Shown: one piece after another, positions 8,601-14,812 of the stretch
Numbering within the stretch: the stretch's first letter is position 1
Layout: every line of letters begins with the position of its first letter
DNA from: an uncultured Neomegalonema sp.
GTDB lineage: Bacteria; Pseudomonadota; Alphaproteobacteria; Rhodobacterales; Rhodobacteraceae
Direction of reading: 5' to 3'
Length of the DNA stretch: 36,680 nt
Assembly: GCA_937911325.1 (NCBI GenBank)
Contig: CALDSD010000013.1
Span: 1-36,680, forward strand
The notes under the pieces: model-generated
Seen by the model: the letters and a program-made list of their open reading frames with translations, nothing else
Told to the model about the DNA's origin: nothing
The model's database searches: none
Position numbers and translations under genes: made by a program

Positions 8601-8856
8601 TGTGCTGACGCCTTGCGCTCTGCGACCAGCTCCGATGGATGCGGGCCCTCATCCTGGCACTCCCCCGGCGGGGGAGGCGACCCCAAGCTCACCTCACCCT
8701 GAAGGACGCGCCGGCCAGGCTTTCACAGAACCGTCAGGGTCGGCTGGGTTGGCGCATTTCATCGGCGCTGCGAGCCTCGAGAGCACGTGGCGCCGCGACG
8801 CCGCCCGCGCCCATGCGGAAGGCCGTCCACCGCCGCCGAAACCCGGGAGCGGTTGA
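5626..8856 (+). CDS. dnaE2: Error-prone DNA polymerase DnaE2, main part; C-terminal OB domain separated by an insertion
   Basis: 1076 residues. DnaE2 is a C-family polymerase for translesion synthesis and SOS mutagenesis, working with ImuA and ImuB, which are not in this window. The PHP-like N-terminus (residues 8-60, with A-S-H-P-E-E) is present, and the polymerase core shows G-R-G-S-A-A-N-S and the catalytic P-D-I-D-V-D-F. Residues 62-126 are a Pro/Ser/Ala-rich stretch not usual in the family, with a 12-bp tandem duplication (5896-5919). Homology stops at residue 997 (L-T-P-C, codon 8614-8616); the last 79 residues are low-complexity run-on into inserted DNA. The missing OB-fold end is at 9812-10369. 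A LexA box lies just upstream; no clear ribosome binding site is seen. The catalytic part may still be active. Confidence 0.9.
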   Translation: MPSSSTPFAELVVTSNFTFLTGASHPEEMVARAAELGLEAIAIADRNTLAGVVRAHVAARDLNRRAEAAVREKPGVTNADVRARAQVSVPVSGPVSGPREKRDASDRTTVTASSPSTEQAPPWSGRFLTAARVVLEDSPVEWIALPTDRAAYGRLCRLLTVGKRRAEKGSCQLRRADLMDWAEGMVLIALPPDPFGADAQPDIRWVARRLPGAVFLAARPAYDGRDAERIAAYARLAAAAGAPMIATADVLMHRAARRRVADVLTCIREGVTVDQLGVRALPNAERRLKSGAEIAQLFAAYPDAVSRTVEIAARCRFSLDELKYEYPDEVAVDPQTGDPVDPQTRLEQLAWEGLSQRYPEGAPDRVQAMCARELALIKKLDYARYFLTVRDVVAFAESQEILVQGRGSAANSVVCYALRITAIGPEIASMVFERFVSEARNEPPDIDVDFEHERREEVIQHIYAKYGRERAGLCATVIHFRHRAAIREVGKAMGLSQDALSAIASQIWGWGDNDVTEQRLREIGLDPADRRLRQTMRLVGEIIGFPRHLSQHVGGFVMTRGRLDELCPIENAAMEDRTVIEWDKDDIDALGILKVDVLSLGMLTCIRKAFDLIETHLGARYTLATLPPEDPAVYDMLCEGDSIGVFQVESRAQMNFLPRMKPRKFYDLVIEVAIVRPGPIQGDMVHPYLRRRQGKEEVTFPSGELQGVLGKTLGVPLFQEQAMQIAIVGAGFDPSEADRLRRALATFRKSGTIHTFRERFVDGMTARGYDQDFADRCFSKIEGFGEYGFPESHAASFALLVYASAWLKKHHPAVFACALLNSQPMGFYAPAQLVRDARAHDVEVRPVCVNESYWDNTLEPDGRGGLALRLGFRQVKGFGEDDAVWIASARGNGYQAVEDVWRRAGVRPAALEKLAEADAFRGLGLTRRDALWAAKGIKGSAPLPLFADLLEGEGIVEADPGLAPITAGEEVVEDYLAVRLTLRQHPVALLRDVLTPCALRPAPMDAGPHPGTPPAGEATPSSPHPEGRAGQAFTEPSGSAGLAHFIGAASLESTWRRDAARAHAEGRPPPPKPGSG
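5896..5919 (+). repeat. 12-bp tandem duplication inside dnaE2
   Basis: GTCTCCGGACCG occurs twice, head to tail, encoding V-S-G-P twice in the non-family insertion of the PHP region of DnaE2. It keeps the reading frame and looks like a recent slippage duplication in a poorly constrained linker. Confidence 0.8.
8660..8676. repeat. GC-rich hairpin CTCCCCC-GGC-GGGGGAG
   Basis: A perfect 7-bp inverted repeat around GGC, near the left end of the segment inserted in dnaE2. It is followed by sequence of mixed CTCACCCTGAAGG type that resembles intergenic repeats common in alphaproteobacteria. It lies in the run-on part of the dnaE2 reading frame, which supports the view that this part was once non-coding. 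Confidence 0.6.
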
Positions 8857-8927
8857 TGCGTTTACTCGCCTCTTGGCCCTTCTTTGGCCGGCGGATTGTC
8901 CGTCCGTGTCGGCAAGTGAGCTTTTCC

Positions 8928-9734
8928 TCAATCGACACCTGTCGTCCGGGCGGAAAACCGCAGCGACATGCACGACAGCCCGCCGTCGACCTTCGCCGCT
9001 TCGCTGATGTCGAACTCGCGGATCTCGTAGCCTCGCGTGCTCAGCAGATCGCATGTTTTTGGATGTCCCGCCGCGACGAAGACCAGATCATTCACGCGAA
9101 TGAGGTTGGCCGCGGCTTCTTCGCCGGCGGGGGCTTCGATCACGCGATAACCTTCAAAGCAACCGGTCGCCGCGAGGGCTCTGGTCGAGAAGATCGTCTC
9201 GCTGTCGAGCAGTCCGCAATCTGTCTTGAAATGCAGGATCTCCGGCGGCGTCTCGACCCGGCGGGCGCGGTAGCCAAGGTTGCTCAACACGTTTGCGAGC
9301 GCGTCAAAGCCGGCCTCGTCGGTGCGAGCGGACAATCCGATGAACGCTTCATTGTCGCTCAATAGCACGTCGCCGCCGTCGACACGGCCGTCGCCTGGAA
9401 GGTCGATGACGTCGCCGACCGCGTCTTCAAGCGCGGGGCGGAGCGCGGCGGCCTCGCCAAAGCGGCTTGGCGCGCCGGGCCGGAGCTGGATGGCGCAGCC
9501 GGCGGCGCAGAGTGCGGCGTCCTCGATGAAGACCGAGTCTGGAAACGCGTCGAGCGGCGGTAGCACCGTGACGTCGCCCAACTGGCGCAAGGCCGCGACA
9601 TAGTCCGAGTGCTGCCGGGCGAAGAGATCCGCATCAGGGTTCGGACCTCCGCCTTCGCGCAGCCCGTCCGTCACGGAGCGTGCAGGCTCGCGACAAAGAA
9701 AATGGGTGAAACGGTACGATCGCCCCTCAGTCAT
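8928..9734 (-). CDS. Dimethylarginine dimethylaminohydrolase (DDAH)-like amidinohydrolase
   Basis: 268 residues of the pentein (guanidino-group-modifying) fold. Seen are F-P-D-S-V-F-I-E-D (substrate-binding acidic motif), G-D-G-R-V-D-G-G-D, the catalytic histidine in I-L-H-F (H168) and the nucleophile in G-L-S-C-M-S (C255). These match DDAH, which releases citrulline and dimethylamine from methylated arginine; a related arginine-type amidinohydrolase is possible. ATG 9734 was chosen because AGAGGG lies 6 bases upstream; an in-frame start at 9770 lacks this. The gene sits inside the segment that interrupts dnaE2, on the opposite strand, and shares its upstream region, including a LexA box, with the dnaE2 C-terminal piece. 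Confidence 0.87.
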   Translation of the reverse strand: MTEGRSYRFTHFLCREPARSVTDGLREGGGPNPDADLFARQHSDYVAALRQLGDVTVLPPLDAFPDSVFIEDAALCAAGCAIQLRPGAPSRFGEAAALRPALEDAVGDVIDLPGDGRVDGGDVLLSDNEAFIGLSARTDEAGFDALANVLSNLGYRARRVETPPEILHFKTDCGLLDSETIFSTRALAATGCFEGYRVIEAPAGEEAAANLIRVNDLVFVAAGHPKTCDLLSTRGYEIREFDISEAAKVDGGLSCMSLRFSARTTGVD

Positions 9735-9777
9735 TCGACCCTCTTTGTTTTGCGGATGCTGGCTCATCAAAAGCCGC

Positions 9778-9805
9778 TTGTAAACCAGGTTGTTCTTGGT
9801 ATGTT
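9778..9805 (+). promoter_or_regulatory. Candidate promoter of the dnaE2 C-terminal fragment
   Basis: TTGTAA (9778-9783) and TATGTT (9800-9805) are 16 bp apart, and the -10 element overlaps the LexA box at 9792-9806. A start point about 7 bases downstream would fall on the ATG at 9812 itself, so the transcript may be leaderless; no ribosome binding site is seen. This is a sequence-match prediction only. Confidence 0.4.
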
Positions 9806-9806
9806 C
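9792..9806 (+). promoter_or_regulatory. Second LexA (SOS) box, between DDAH gene and dnaE2 C-terminal fragment
   Basis: GTTCTTGGTATGTTC is a perfect GTTC-N7-GTTC site. It ends 5 bp before the ATG of the dnaE2 C-terminal fragment and lies 58 bp upstream of the divergent DDAH start. Its N7 spacer differs from the box at 5595-5609, so it is not a copy of it. It could repress either or both divergent genes. Confidence 0.75.
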
Positions 9807-9811
9807 CTAAG

Positions 9812-10369
9812 ATGTCAGATTGGCCGCGCCCCCCGTCTTGCTTGACCGCAGTCCAGCTTGCAGATCCGCCTGAGAAGGCGACGGTCTGTGTCGCGGGGCT
9901 GGTGATTGTGCGCCAGCGGCCGGGGTCGGCGAAGGGCGTGATCTTTCTGACGCTTGAGGACGAGACGGGCGTTGCGAACGTGGTGGTCTGGCAGAACGTC
10001 TACCAACGCTTTCGGCGCGCCGTGATCGCTGGGCGGCTGCTCAAGGTGACGGGCAAGATCCAGCGTGAGGGCTTTGGCAAGCACGCGGTGATCCATGTGG
10101 TGGCCGACGTCATCGAGGATGTCAGCCATCTGCTGGATCGTTTGTCGGATGTTGATTTCGACAACGCGCTGGCCAATGCCGACGAGGTGCGCCGACCGGT
10201 GATGCGCGGCGACCCGCGCGGCGCGAAAGAGGCGGGACCGCAGGCGCGGCTTAAGCGAAACATCGATGCGCCCGAACGCCAGGCCGGACCGCCCAAATCA
10301 AGCGGCGGCCGGGCGATGCACCCGCGCGATCAGGCCAAGCGCCTTTTCCCAAGCCGCGACTTTCACTAG
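9812..10369 (+). CDS. Separated C-terminal OB-fold region of DnaE2
   Basis: 185 residues that correspond to the normal end of DnaE2. They contain the conserved V-A-G-L-V-I-V-R-Q-R-P-G-S-A-K-G-V strand, L-E-D-E-T-G-V-A-N, a G-K-I-Q-R-E-G segment, and the C-terminal R-L-F-P-S-R-D-F-H ending, which closely resembles how DnaE2 proteins end. Family sequence begins at residue 10, right after an ATG that has no ribosome binding site but has a LexA box and a promoter-like sequence before it. In DnaE polymerases this OB domain contacts single-stranded DNA. It may be a remnant of a broken gene or a separately made subunit that works with the 5626-8856 protein. It is intact, with no stops, and overlaps the convergent CoxL-type gene by 4 bp. 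Confidence 0.85.
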   Translation: MSDWPRPPSCLTAVQLADPPEKATVCVAGLVIVRQRPGSAKGVIFLTLEDETGVANVVVWQNVYQRFRRAVIAGRLLKVTGKIQREGFGKHAVIHVVADVIEDVSHLLDRLSDVDFDNALANADEVRRPVMRGDPRGAKEAGPQARLKRNIDAPERQAGPPKSSGGRAMHPRDQAKRLFPSRDFH

Positions 10370-12723
10370 GGCGCGGTGTTCAGCGCCTCCCAGATCCGCT
10401 GCGGGGTCGCGGGCAGCGGCATGTCTTCGACCCCGCGTTCCCGCAGAGCGTCCAAGATCGCGAGCATCACTGTCGGCGTTCCGCCCACAGTGCCCGCCTC
10501 GCCGCAGCCCTTCACGCCAAGAGGGTTGGTTTTCGCGGGATAGTCTTCGACAAAGCTGTTCTCGAAGAACGGAAAGCCGTCGGCCCGAGGCAGGTTGTAA
10601 TCCATGTACGATCCGGTGAGCGGTTGGCCGCTTTCGGGGGCGTAAACCGTTCCCTCAAAGAGCGCCTGTCCGATCCCCTGGGCTGTCCCGCCATGGACTT
10701 GGCCGCTTGCAATCAGCGGGTTCACGATCCGCCCGAAATCATCGGCGATCGTGTATTTCACGAGTTCGATCGAACCGGTGTCCGGATCAATTTCAACCTC
10801 AGCGACATGCGCGCCGTTGGGATAAGTCGACTCGCGATCCTTCACGCCGCCCACGCCCAGCAGGGCCTCGCCGCCCAGCGCGTCCTCGGCGCCCGCCGCC
10901 GCCTCAAACAGACTGAGCGTCCGATCGGTGCCCGCCACACGGAACAAGCCGCCTTCAACAGCGGAGAACTCGATATCCGCAATCGCCGCCTCGAGTTTCT
11001 CGCTGGCGGTTTGGCGGCCCTGCTCGATCACGTCATCGGCGGCGAGAAAGAAGCAGCGATGCGCCATGATCACCGAACGCGATCCGCCGGTGCCGCCTCC
11101 GGCGTCAAGAAGATCGCTGTCTCCCTGCGGAAAATCGATGACAGCCGGGTCGACCCCAAGCTTCTCGTGAATAAGCTGCGCCCAGGCGGTTTCGTGGCCC
11201 TGGCCGGTAGATTGCGTGCCGATCCAGGCGTCGATGCGGCCATTCGCTTTCACGCGGATCCGAGCGTTTTCGACCGGACCGCCGCCGGTGCGCTCCATGT
11301 AATAGCTGACGCCGACGCCGCGCAGCTTGCCGCGGTTCGAGGCCTCAGCCTTCCGAGCCGGCGTGTTTGCGTGGTCGGCGGCCTCAAGCGCCGTATCAAG
11401 CATTCGGACGCAATCGCCGCTATCATAATGCGACCCGTTCGACCACGTGTCGTATGGCATCTCGGGTTCGGTCAGCAGGTTCCGACGCCGGATCTCGTCC
11501 GAGCTGACGCCCAGATCCCAGGCAGCCTTTTCGAGCAATCGCTCGGTAAAGTAGACCATTTCGGGTCGACCGGCGCCGCGGAAGGCGTCGGTGGGCGTGG
11601 TGTTGGTGAAGACGCCGCGGGTTCGCGCAAAGGCGACCGGGCACCGGTACATTGCGCCCAGCAGCGGGACTGAGAAGATCGTGTGGATGGCCGCCCCGAC
11701 CATGCTGTAATAGGCGCCGAGGTTCGAGAGCCCGTCAAAGCGGATCGCCAGCAGCCGTCCGTCCGCGTCAAACGCGCCTTCGATCTCTCCAAAGACGTCG
11801 CGGCCTTGCGCATCCGACAAGAAGCTTTCCGTGCGGTCGGCCGTCCATTTCACCGGACGATCCAGCAGCTTGGCGGCGAGCGCGCAAACCGCATATTCGG
11901 GGTGAACCATCAGCTTCATTCCGAAGCCGCCGCCGACATCGGGCGTTATGACCCGTATTCTGTTGGCGGCTTCTGTCGCGGCGAGGCCCAGACCGGCGGC
12001 GACGCGGCCGCGCATCGAGTGCGAACCCTGCGTGCCGATATGGAGCGTCCAGCGGTCGATCTTCGCATCGTACTGCGCATTGATCGCGCGCGGCTCCATC
12101 GCGCTGACGACGATCCGTTGGTTCTGCAACGCGAGCTTGGCGACATGCGCCGCGTTGGCGAAAGCCGCATCTGTCGCTGCCTGCTCGCCCATCTCCCACG
12201 TGTAGGAGAGGTTTGAGGGCGCGTCGTCGTGGAGCAGCGGCGCGTCATCCGCCAAAGCCGTTTGCGGAACCGTGACCGAGGGCAGGTCGGTGAAATCCAC
12301 TTCGATCAGCTCCAGCGCGTCCCGCGCTTGCCCGACGCTGTCAGCGACGACCATCGCGATCGGTTGTCCGACAAAGCGCACGCGACCGCGCGCCAGATGC
12401 GGCATCGCCACCGGAGCGATGGCGGATCCGTCCGCCTGTTTCAGCCCGGACACGTCGCCGAGGTCGACGAGGCCGTGCGCGTCCGCATCCTGACAGGTGT
12501 AGACGGCCTTAACGCCAGGCGCTGATTTCGCGGCGGACGTGTCGATGCCGCCGACAATCGCGTGCGCGTAGGGCGAGCGCAAAAACGCGGCGTAAAGCTG
12601 CCCGTCATGGGTGATGTCGTCAACAAATCGGCCCGTCCCGCGGAGGAACCGGTCGTCTTCCTTTCGGCGCATCGCCTGGCCGACGCCGAACTTCATCTTC
12701 GGGGTTTGCGCATGGTCTTTCAT
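10366..12723 (-). CDS. Xanthine dehydrogenase-family molybdenum hydroxylase large subunit, CoxL form-II-like
   Basis: 785 residues, normal for the family. The N-terminus K-F-G-V-G-Q-A-M-R-R-K-E-D-D-R-F-L-R-G-T-G-R-F is typical of CoxL-type proteins. The active-site loop reads A-F-R-G-A-G-R, the form II type, not the A-Y-x-C-S-F-R loop of true aerobic CO dehydrogenase. The catalytic glutamate lies in G-V-K-G-C-G-E-A-G near the C-terminus. These enzymes hydroxylate aldehydes, purines or aromatic heterocycles with Mo-cytosine-dinucleotide and pass electrons to FAD (CoxM-like) and 2Fe-2S (CoxS-like) subunits. Neither partner is adjacent: the next gene upstream is the divergent xsc and downstream is the dnaE2 fragment. 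The partners must be elsewhere, or this protein works with another set. Confidence 0.88.
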   Translation of the reverse strand: MKDHAQTPKMKFGVGQAMRRKEDDRFLRGTGRFVDDITHDGQLYAAFLRSPYAHAIVGGIDTSAAKSAPGVKAVYTCQDADAHGLVDLGDVSGLKQADGSAIAPVAMPHLARGRVRFVGQPIAMVVADSVGQARDALELIEVDFTDLPSVTVPQTALADDAPLLHDDAPSNLSYTWEMGEQAATDAAFANAAHVAKLALQNQRIVVSAMEPRAINAQYDAKIDRWTLHIGTQGSHSMRGRVAAGLGLAATEAANRIRVITPDVGGGFGMKLMVHPEYAVCALAAKLLDRPVKWTADRTESFLSDAQGRDVFGEIEGAFDADGRLLAIRFDGLSNLGAYYSMVGAAIHTIFSVPLLGAMYRCPVAFARTRGVFTNTTPTDAFRGAGRPEMVYFTERLLEKAAWDLGVSSDEIRRRNLLTEPEMPYDTWSNGSHYDSGDCVRMLDTALEAADHANTPARKAEASNRGKLRGVGVSYYMERTGGGPVENARIRVKANGRIDAWIGTQSTGQGHETAWAQLIHEKLGVDPAVIDFPQGDSDLLDAGGGTGGSRSVIMAHRCFFLAADDVIEQGRQTASEKLEAAIADIEFSAVEGGLFRVAGTDRTLSLFEAAAGAEDALGGEALLGVGGVKDRESTYPNGAHVAEVEIDPDTGSIELVKYTIADDFGRIVNPLIASGQVHGGTAQGIGQALFEGTVYAPESGQPLTGSYMDYNLPRADGFPFFENSFVEDYPAKTNPLGVKGCGEAGTVGGTPTVMLAILDALRERGVEDMPLPATPQRIWEALNTAP

Positions 12724-12880
12724 AGGATCTTCCCTCGCCAGCTTTGCGGCGCGCAGATCAGCATGCGCGGCAAGCTTTCCTCTCTCCTTGCTACTTAGCG
12801 CGTCTGACGGGGAGCGAAAGGCGCTAGTGGCGACTCGTCCTGTCGAAAAACGCTGATGAAGCGTCCCGAAACGCTCGCCA

Positions 12881-12930
12881 AAGCAGGCGTTTTCTGCTTA
12901 CCGTGAAAAAAACACCTGAATCTTTCACGG
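12881..12930. promoter_or_regulatory. Inverted repeats upstream of xsc, possible operator
   Basis: AAGCAG-N7-CTGCTT (12881-12899) and CCGTGAAA-N14-TTTCACGG (12901-12930) lie 43-92 bp upstream of the xsc ATG, in the 249-bp space shared with the divergent CoxL-type gene. Dyads here fit a regulator responding to sulfonate or to an aldehyde, but no regulator gene is close and no known motif was recognised. Confidence 0.4.
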
Positions 12931-12972
12931 AAGACACGCGTCACATATGTGGACGGCTGGAGGATGCGCGCA

Positions 12973-14742
12973 ATGAAAATGACGACCGAAGAAGCCTTTG
13001 TGAAAGTGCTGCAGATGCACGGCGTCGAGCACGCTTTCGGCATTATCGGATCGGCGATGATGCCAATTTCGGATCTGTTCCCGAAAGCTGGCATCAAGTT
13101 CTGGGACTGCGCGCACGAGTGCAACGCGGGCATGAGCGCCGACGGCTACACGCGCGCTACGGGCAAGATGTCGATGGCCATCGCGCAGAACGGACCCGGC
13201 ATCACCAACTTCGTGACGCCGATCAAGACCGCCTACTGGAACCATACGCCATTGCTGCTGGTCACGCCGCAGGCCGCAAACAAGACCATCGGTCAGGGCG
13301 GCTTTCAGGAAATGGAGCAGATGCGCCTTTTCGCTGACATCGTCTGCTATCAGGAGGAAGTTCGAGACGCCTCCCGCGTCGCGGAAGTGTTGAATCGCGT
13401 GATCGAGAAAGCCCGCCGCGGCTCTGCGCCGGCGCAGATCAACATGCCGCGCGATTTCTGGACTCAGGTGATCGATATCGAGCTGCCGCAGGTGATCCGG
13501 TTCGATCCGATGGAGCCAGGGCGCAGCTCGGTCGCGGATGCGGCGAAACTGCTGTCCGAGGCGCAATTCCCGGTCATTCTCAACGGCGCCGGCGTCGTGC
13601 TTGGCGATGCGATCGACGCATCCCGTCAGTTGGCGGAGCGCCTGGAAGCGCCGGTCTGCTGCAACTACCAGCACAACGACGCGTTCCCCGGCAGCCATCC
13701 GTTGTCTGTCGGGCCGCTCGGCTACAACGGCTCCAAGGCTGCGATGGAGCTGATCGCGAAGGCCGATGTGGTGCTCGCGCTTGGGACGCGGCTCAATCCG
13801 TTTTCGACGCTGCCCGGCTATGGGATCGACTATTGGCCGAAGGATGCGAAGATCATTCAGGTGGACATCAACGCCGACCGTATCGGACTGACCAAGAAGG
13901 TCACGGTGGGCATTCAGGCCGACGCAAAAGCCACCGCTGAACAGATCCTCGAGCAGCTTTCCCCTGGCGCAGGCGACGCGGGACGCGACGATCGCAAGGC
14001 GTTGATCGCGGATACAAAGTCGAGGTGGCTGCAGCAGCTGTCCTCGATGGATCACGAAGATGACGATCCGGGCACCAACTGGAACGAGCGCGCGCGCAAC
14101 GATCATCCGGACCGGATGAGCCCGCGCATGGCGTGGCGCGCGATCATGGCGGCCATGCCTGAAGACGCAATGATCTCGTCGGACATCGGCAACAACTGCG
14201 CGATCGGCAACGCCTACCCGACCTTTGAAAAGGGCCGTAAATATCTGGCGCCGGGCCTGTTCGGCCCCTGCGGCTATGGGTTGCCGTCGATACTCGGCGC
14301 CAAGATTGGACGTCCGGACGTTCCCGCCATCGGGTTCGCCGGGGACGGCGCGTTCGGCATTTCCATGAACGAGATGACAGCCTGCGGTCGCGGGGATTGG
14401 CCGGCCATCACGATGATCATCTTCCGCAACTATCAATGGGGCGCGGAGAAGCGGAACTCGACCCTTTGGTTTGACGACAACTTCGTCGGAACCGAGCTCA
14501 ATCTGGGCGTTGAATACGCGAAAGTCGCGGATGCGTGCGGTCTGAAAGGCGTGCAGGTTCGCAGCATGGACGAGCTCACCGATGCGCTTCGGACGGCGGT
14601 CAAGGCGCAGATGGATGAGAACGTGACGACGTTCATCGAGGTGGTCCTCAATCAGGAACTCGGCGAACCGTTCCGGCGCGATGCGATGAAGAAGCCTGTG
14701 CACGTGGCGGGCATCGATCCTGCGGACATGCGACCGCAGTGA
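12973..14742 (+). CDS. xsc: Sulfoacetaldehyde acetyltransferase
   Basis: 589 residues of the ThDP-dependent acetolactate-synthase fold. The N-terminus T-T-E-E-A-F-V-K-V-L-Q-M-H-G, the G-S-A-M-M-P-I-S-D segment, the ThDP motif starting G-D-G-A-F-G-I-S, and Q-W-G-A-E-K-R-N-S are hallmarks of Xsc. The enzyme uses phosphate to turn sulfoacetaldehyde into acetyl phosphate and sulfite, a central step in taurine and other C2-sulfonate use. I chose ATG 12973 because GGAGG stands 9 bases before it; ATGs at 12949 and 12964 are badly placed. Taurine uptake and deamination genes (tauABC, tpa, tauXY) and a TauR regulator are not in the window. ackA follows after 70 bp. Confidence 0.95.
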   Translation: MKMTTEEAFVKVLQMHGVEHAFGIIGSAMMPISDLFPKAGIKFWDCAHECNAGMSADGYTRATGKMSMAIAQNGPGITNFVTPIKTAYWNHTPLLLVTPQAANKTIGQGGFQEMEQMRLFADIVCYQEEVRDASRVAEVLNRVIEKARRGSAPAQINMPRDFWTQVIDIELPQVIRFDPMEPGRSSVADAAKLLSEAQFPVILNGAGVVLGDAIDASRQLAERLEAPVCCNYQHNDAFPGSHPLSVGPLGYNGSKAAMELIAKADVVLALGTRLNPFSTLPGYGIDYWPKDAKIIQVDINADRIGLTKKVTVGIQADAKATAEQILEQLSPGAGDAGRDDRKALIADTKSRWLQQLSSMDHEDDDPGTNWNERARNDHPDRMSPRMAWRAIMAAMPEDAMISSDIGNNCAIGNAYPTFEKGRKYLAPGLFGPCGYGLPSILGAKIGRPDVPAIGFAGDGAFGISMNEMTACGRGDWPAITMIIFRNYQWGAEKRNSTLWFDDNFVGTELNLGVEYAKVADACGLKGVQVRSMDELTDALRTAVKAQMDENVTTFIEVVLNQELGEPFRRDAMKKPVHVAGIDPADMRPQ

Positions 14743-14812
14743 AGCGGGCGGCGCTCGCGTCGCAAGGCCTGAACCTGTATCTTGCCGCGCATCATCGCTG
14801 GGGGAGGTGAAG

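Larger units (their letters stand above)
8617..9841. other. Inserted segment splitting dnaE2, flanked by CTTGC
   Basis: The DnaE2 family sequence stops at codon TGC 8614-8616 and resumes at codon TGC 9839-9841. Both TGC codons lie in the same 5-bp sequence CTTGC (8612-8616 and 9837-9841), and removing 8617-9841 (1225 bp) joins the two parts in frame as L-T-P-C-L-T-A-V without losing a family residue. The segment holds a GC-rich hairpin, the DDAH gene on the minus strand, and a LexA box. No transposase or terminal inverted repeats are visible, so the mechanism of entry is unknown; the 5-bp repeat may be a target-site duplication or chance. Confidence 0.65.

Noticed and set aside
8614-9841. A split intein as the cause of the divided DnaE2
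   Set aside because: The break begins with Cys, but the following residues are low-complexity without intein blocks, and no C-intein (His-Asn before the extein residue) precedes the second part.
8617-9841. A classical insertion sequence in dnaE2
   Set aside because: There is no transposase gene and the ends show no inverted repeats; only the 5-bp flanking repeat is suggestive.
10366-12723. True aerobic CO dehydrogenase large subunit
   Set aside because: The active-site loop is A-F-R-G-A-G-R and not the A-Y-x-C-S-F-R loop that holds the Cu-bound cysteine.
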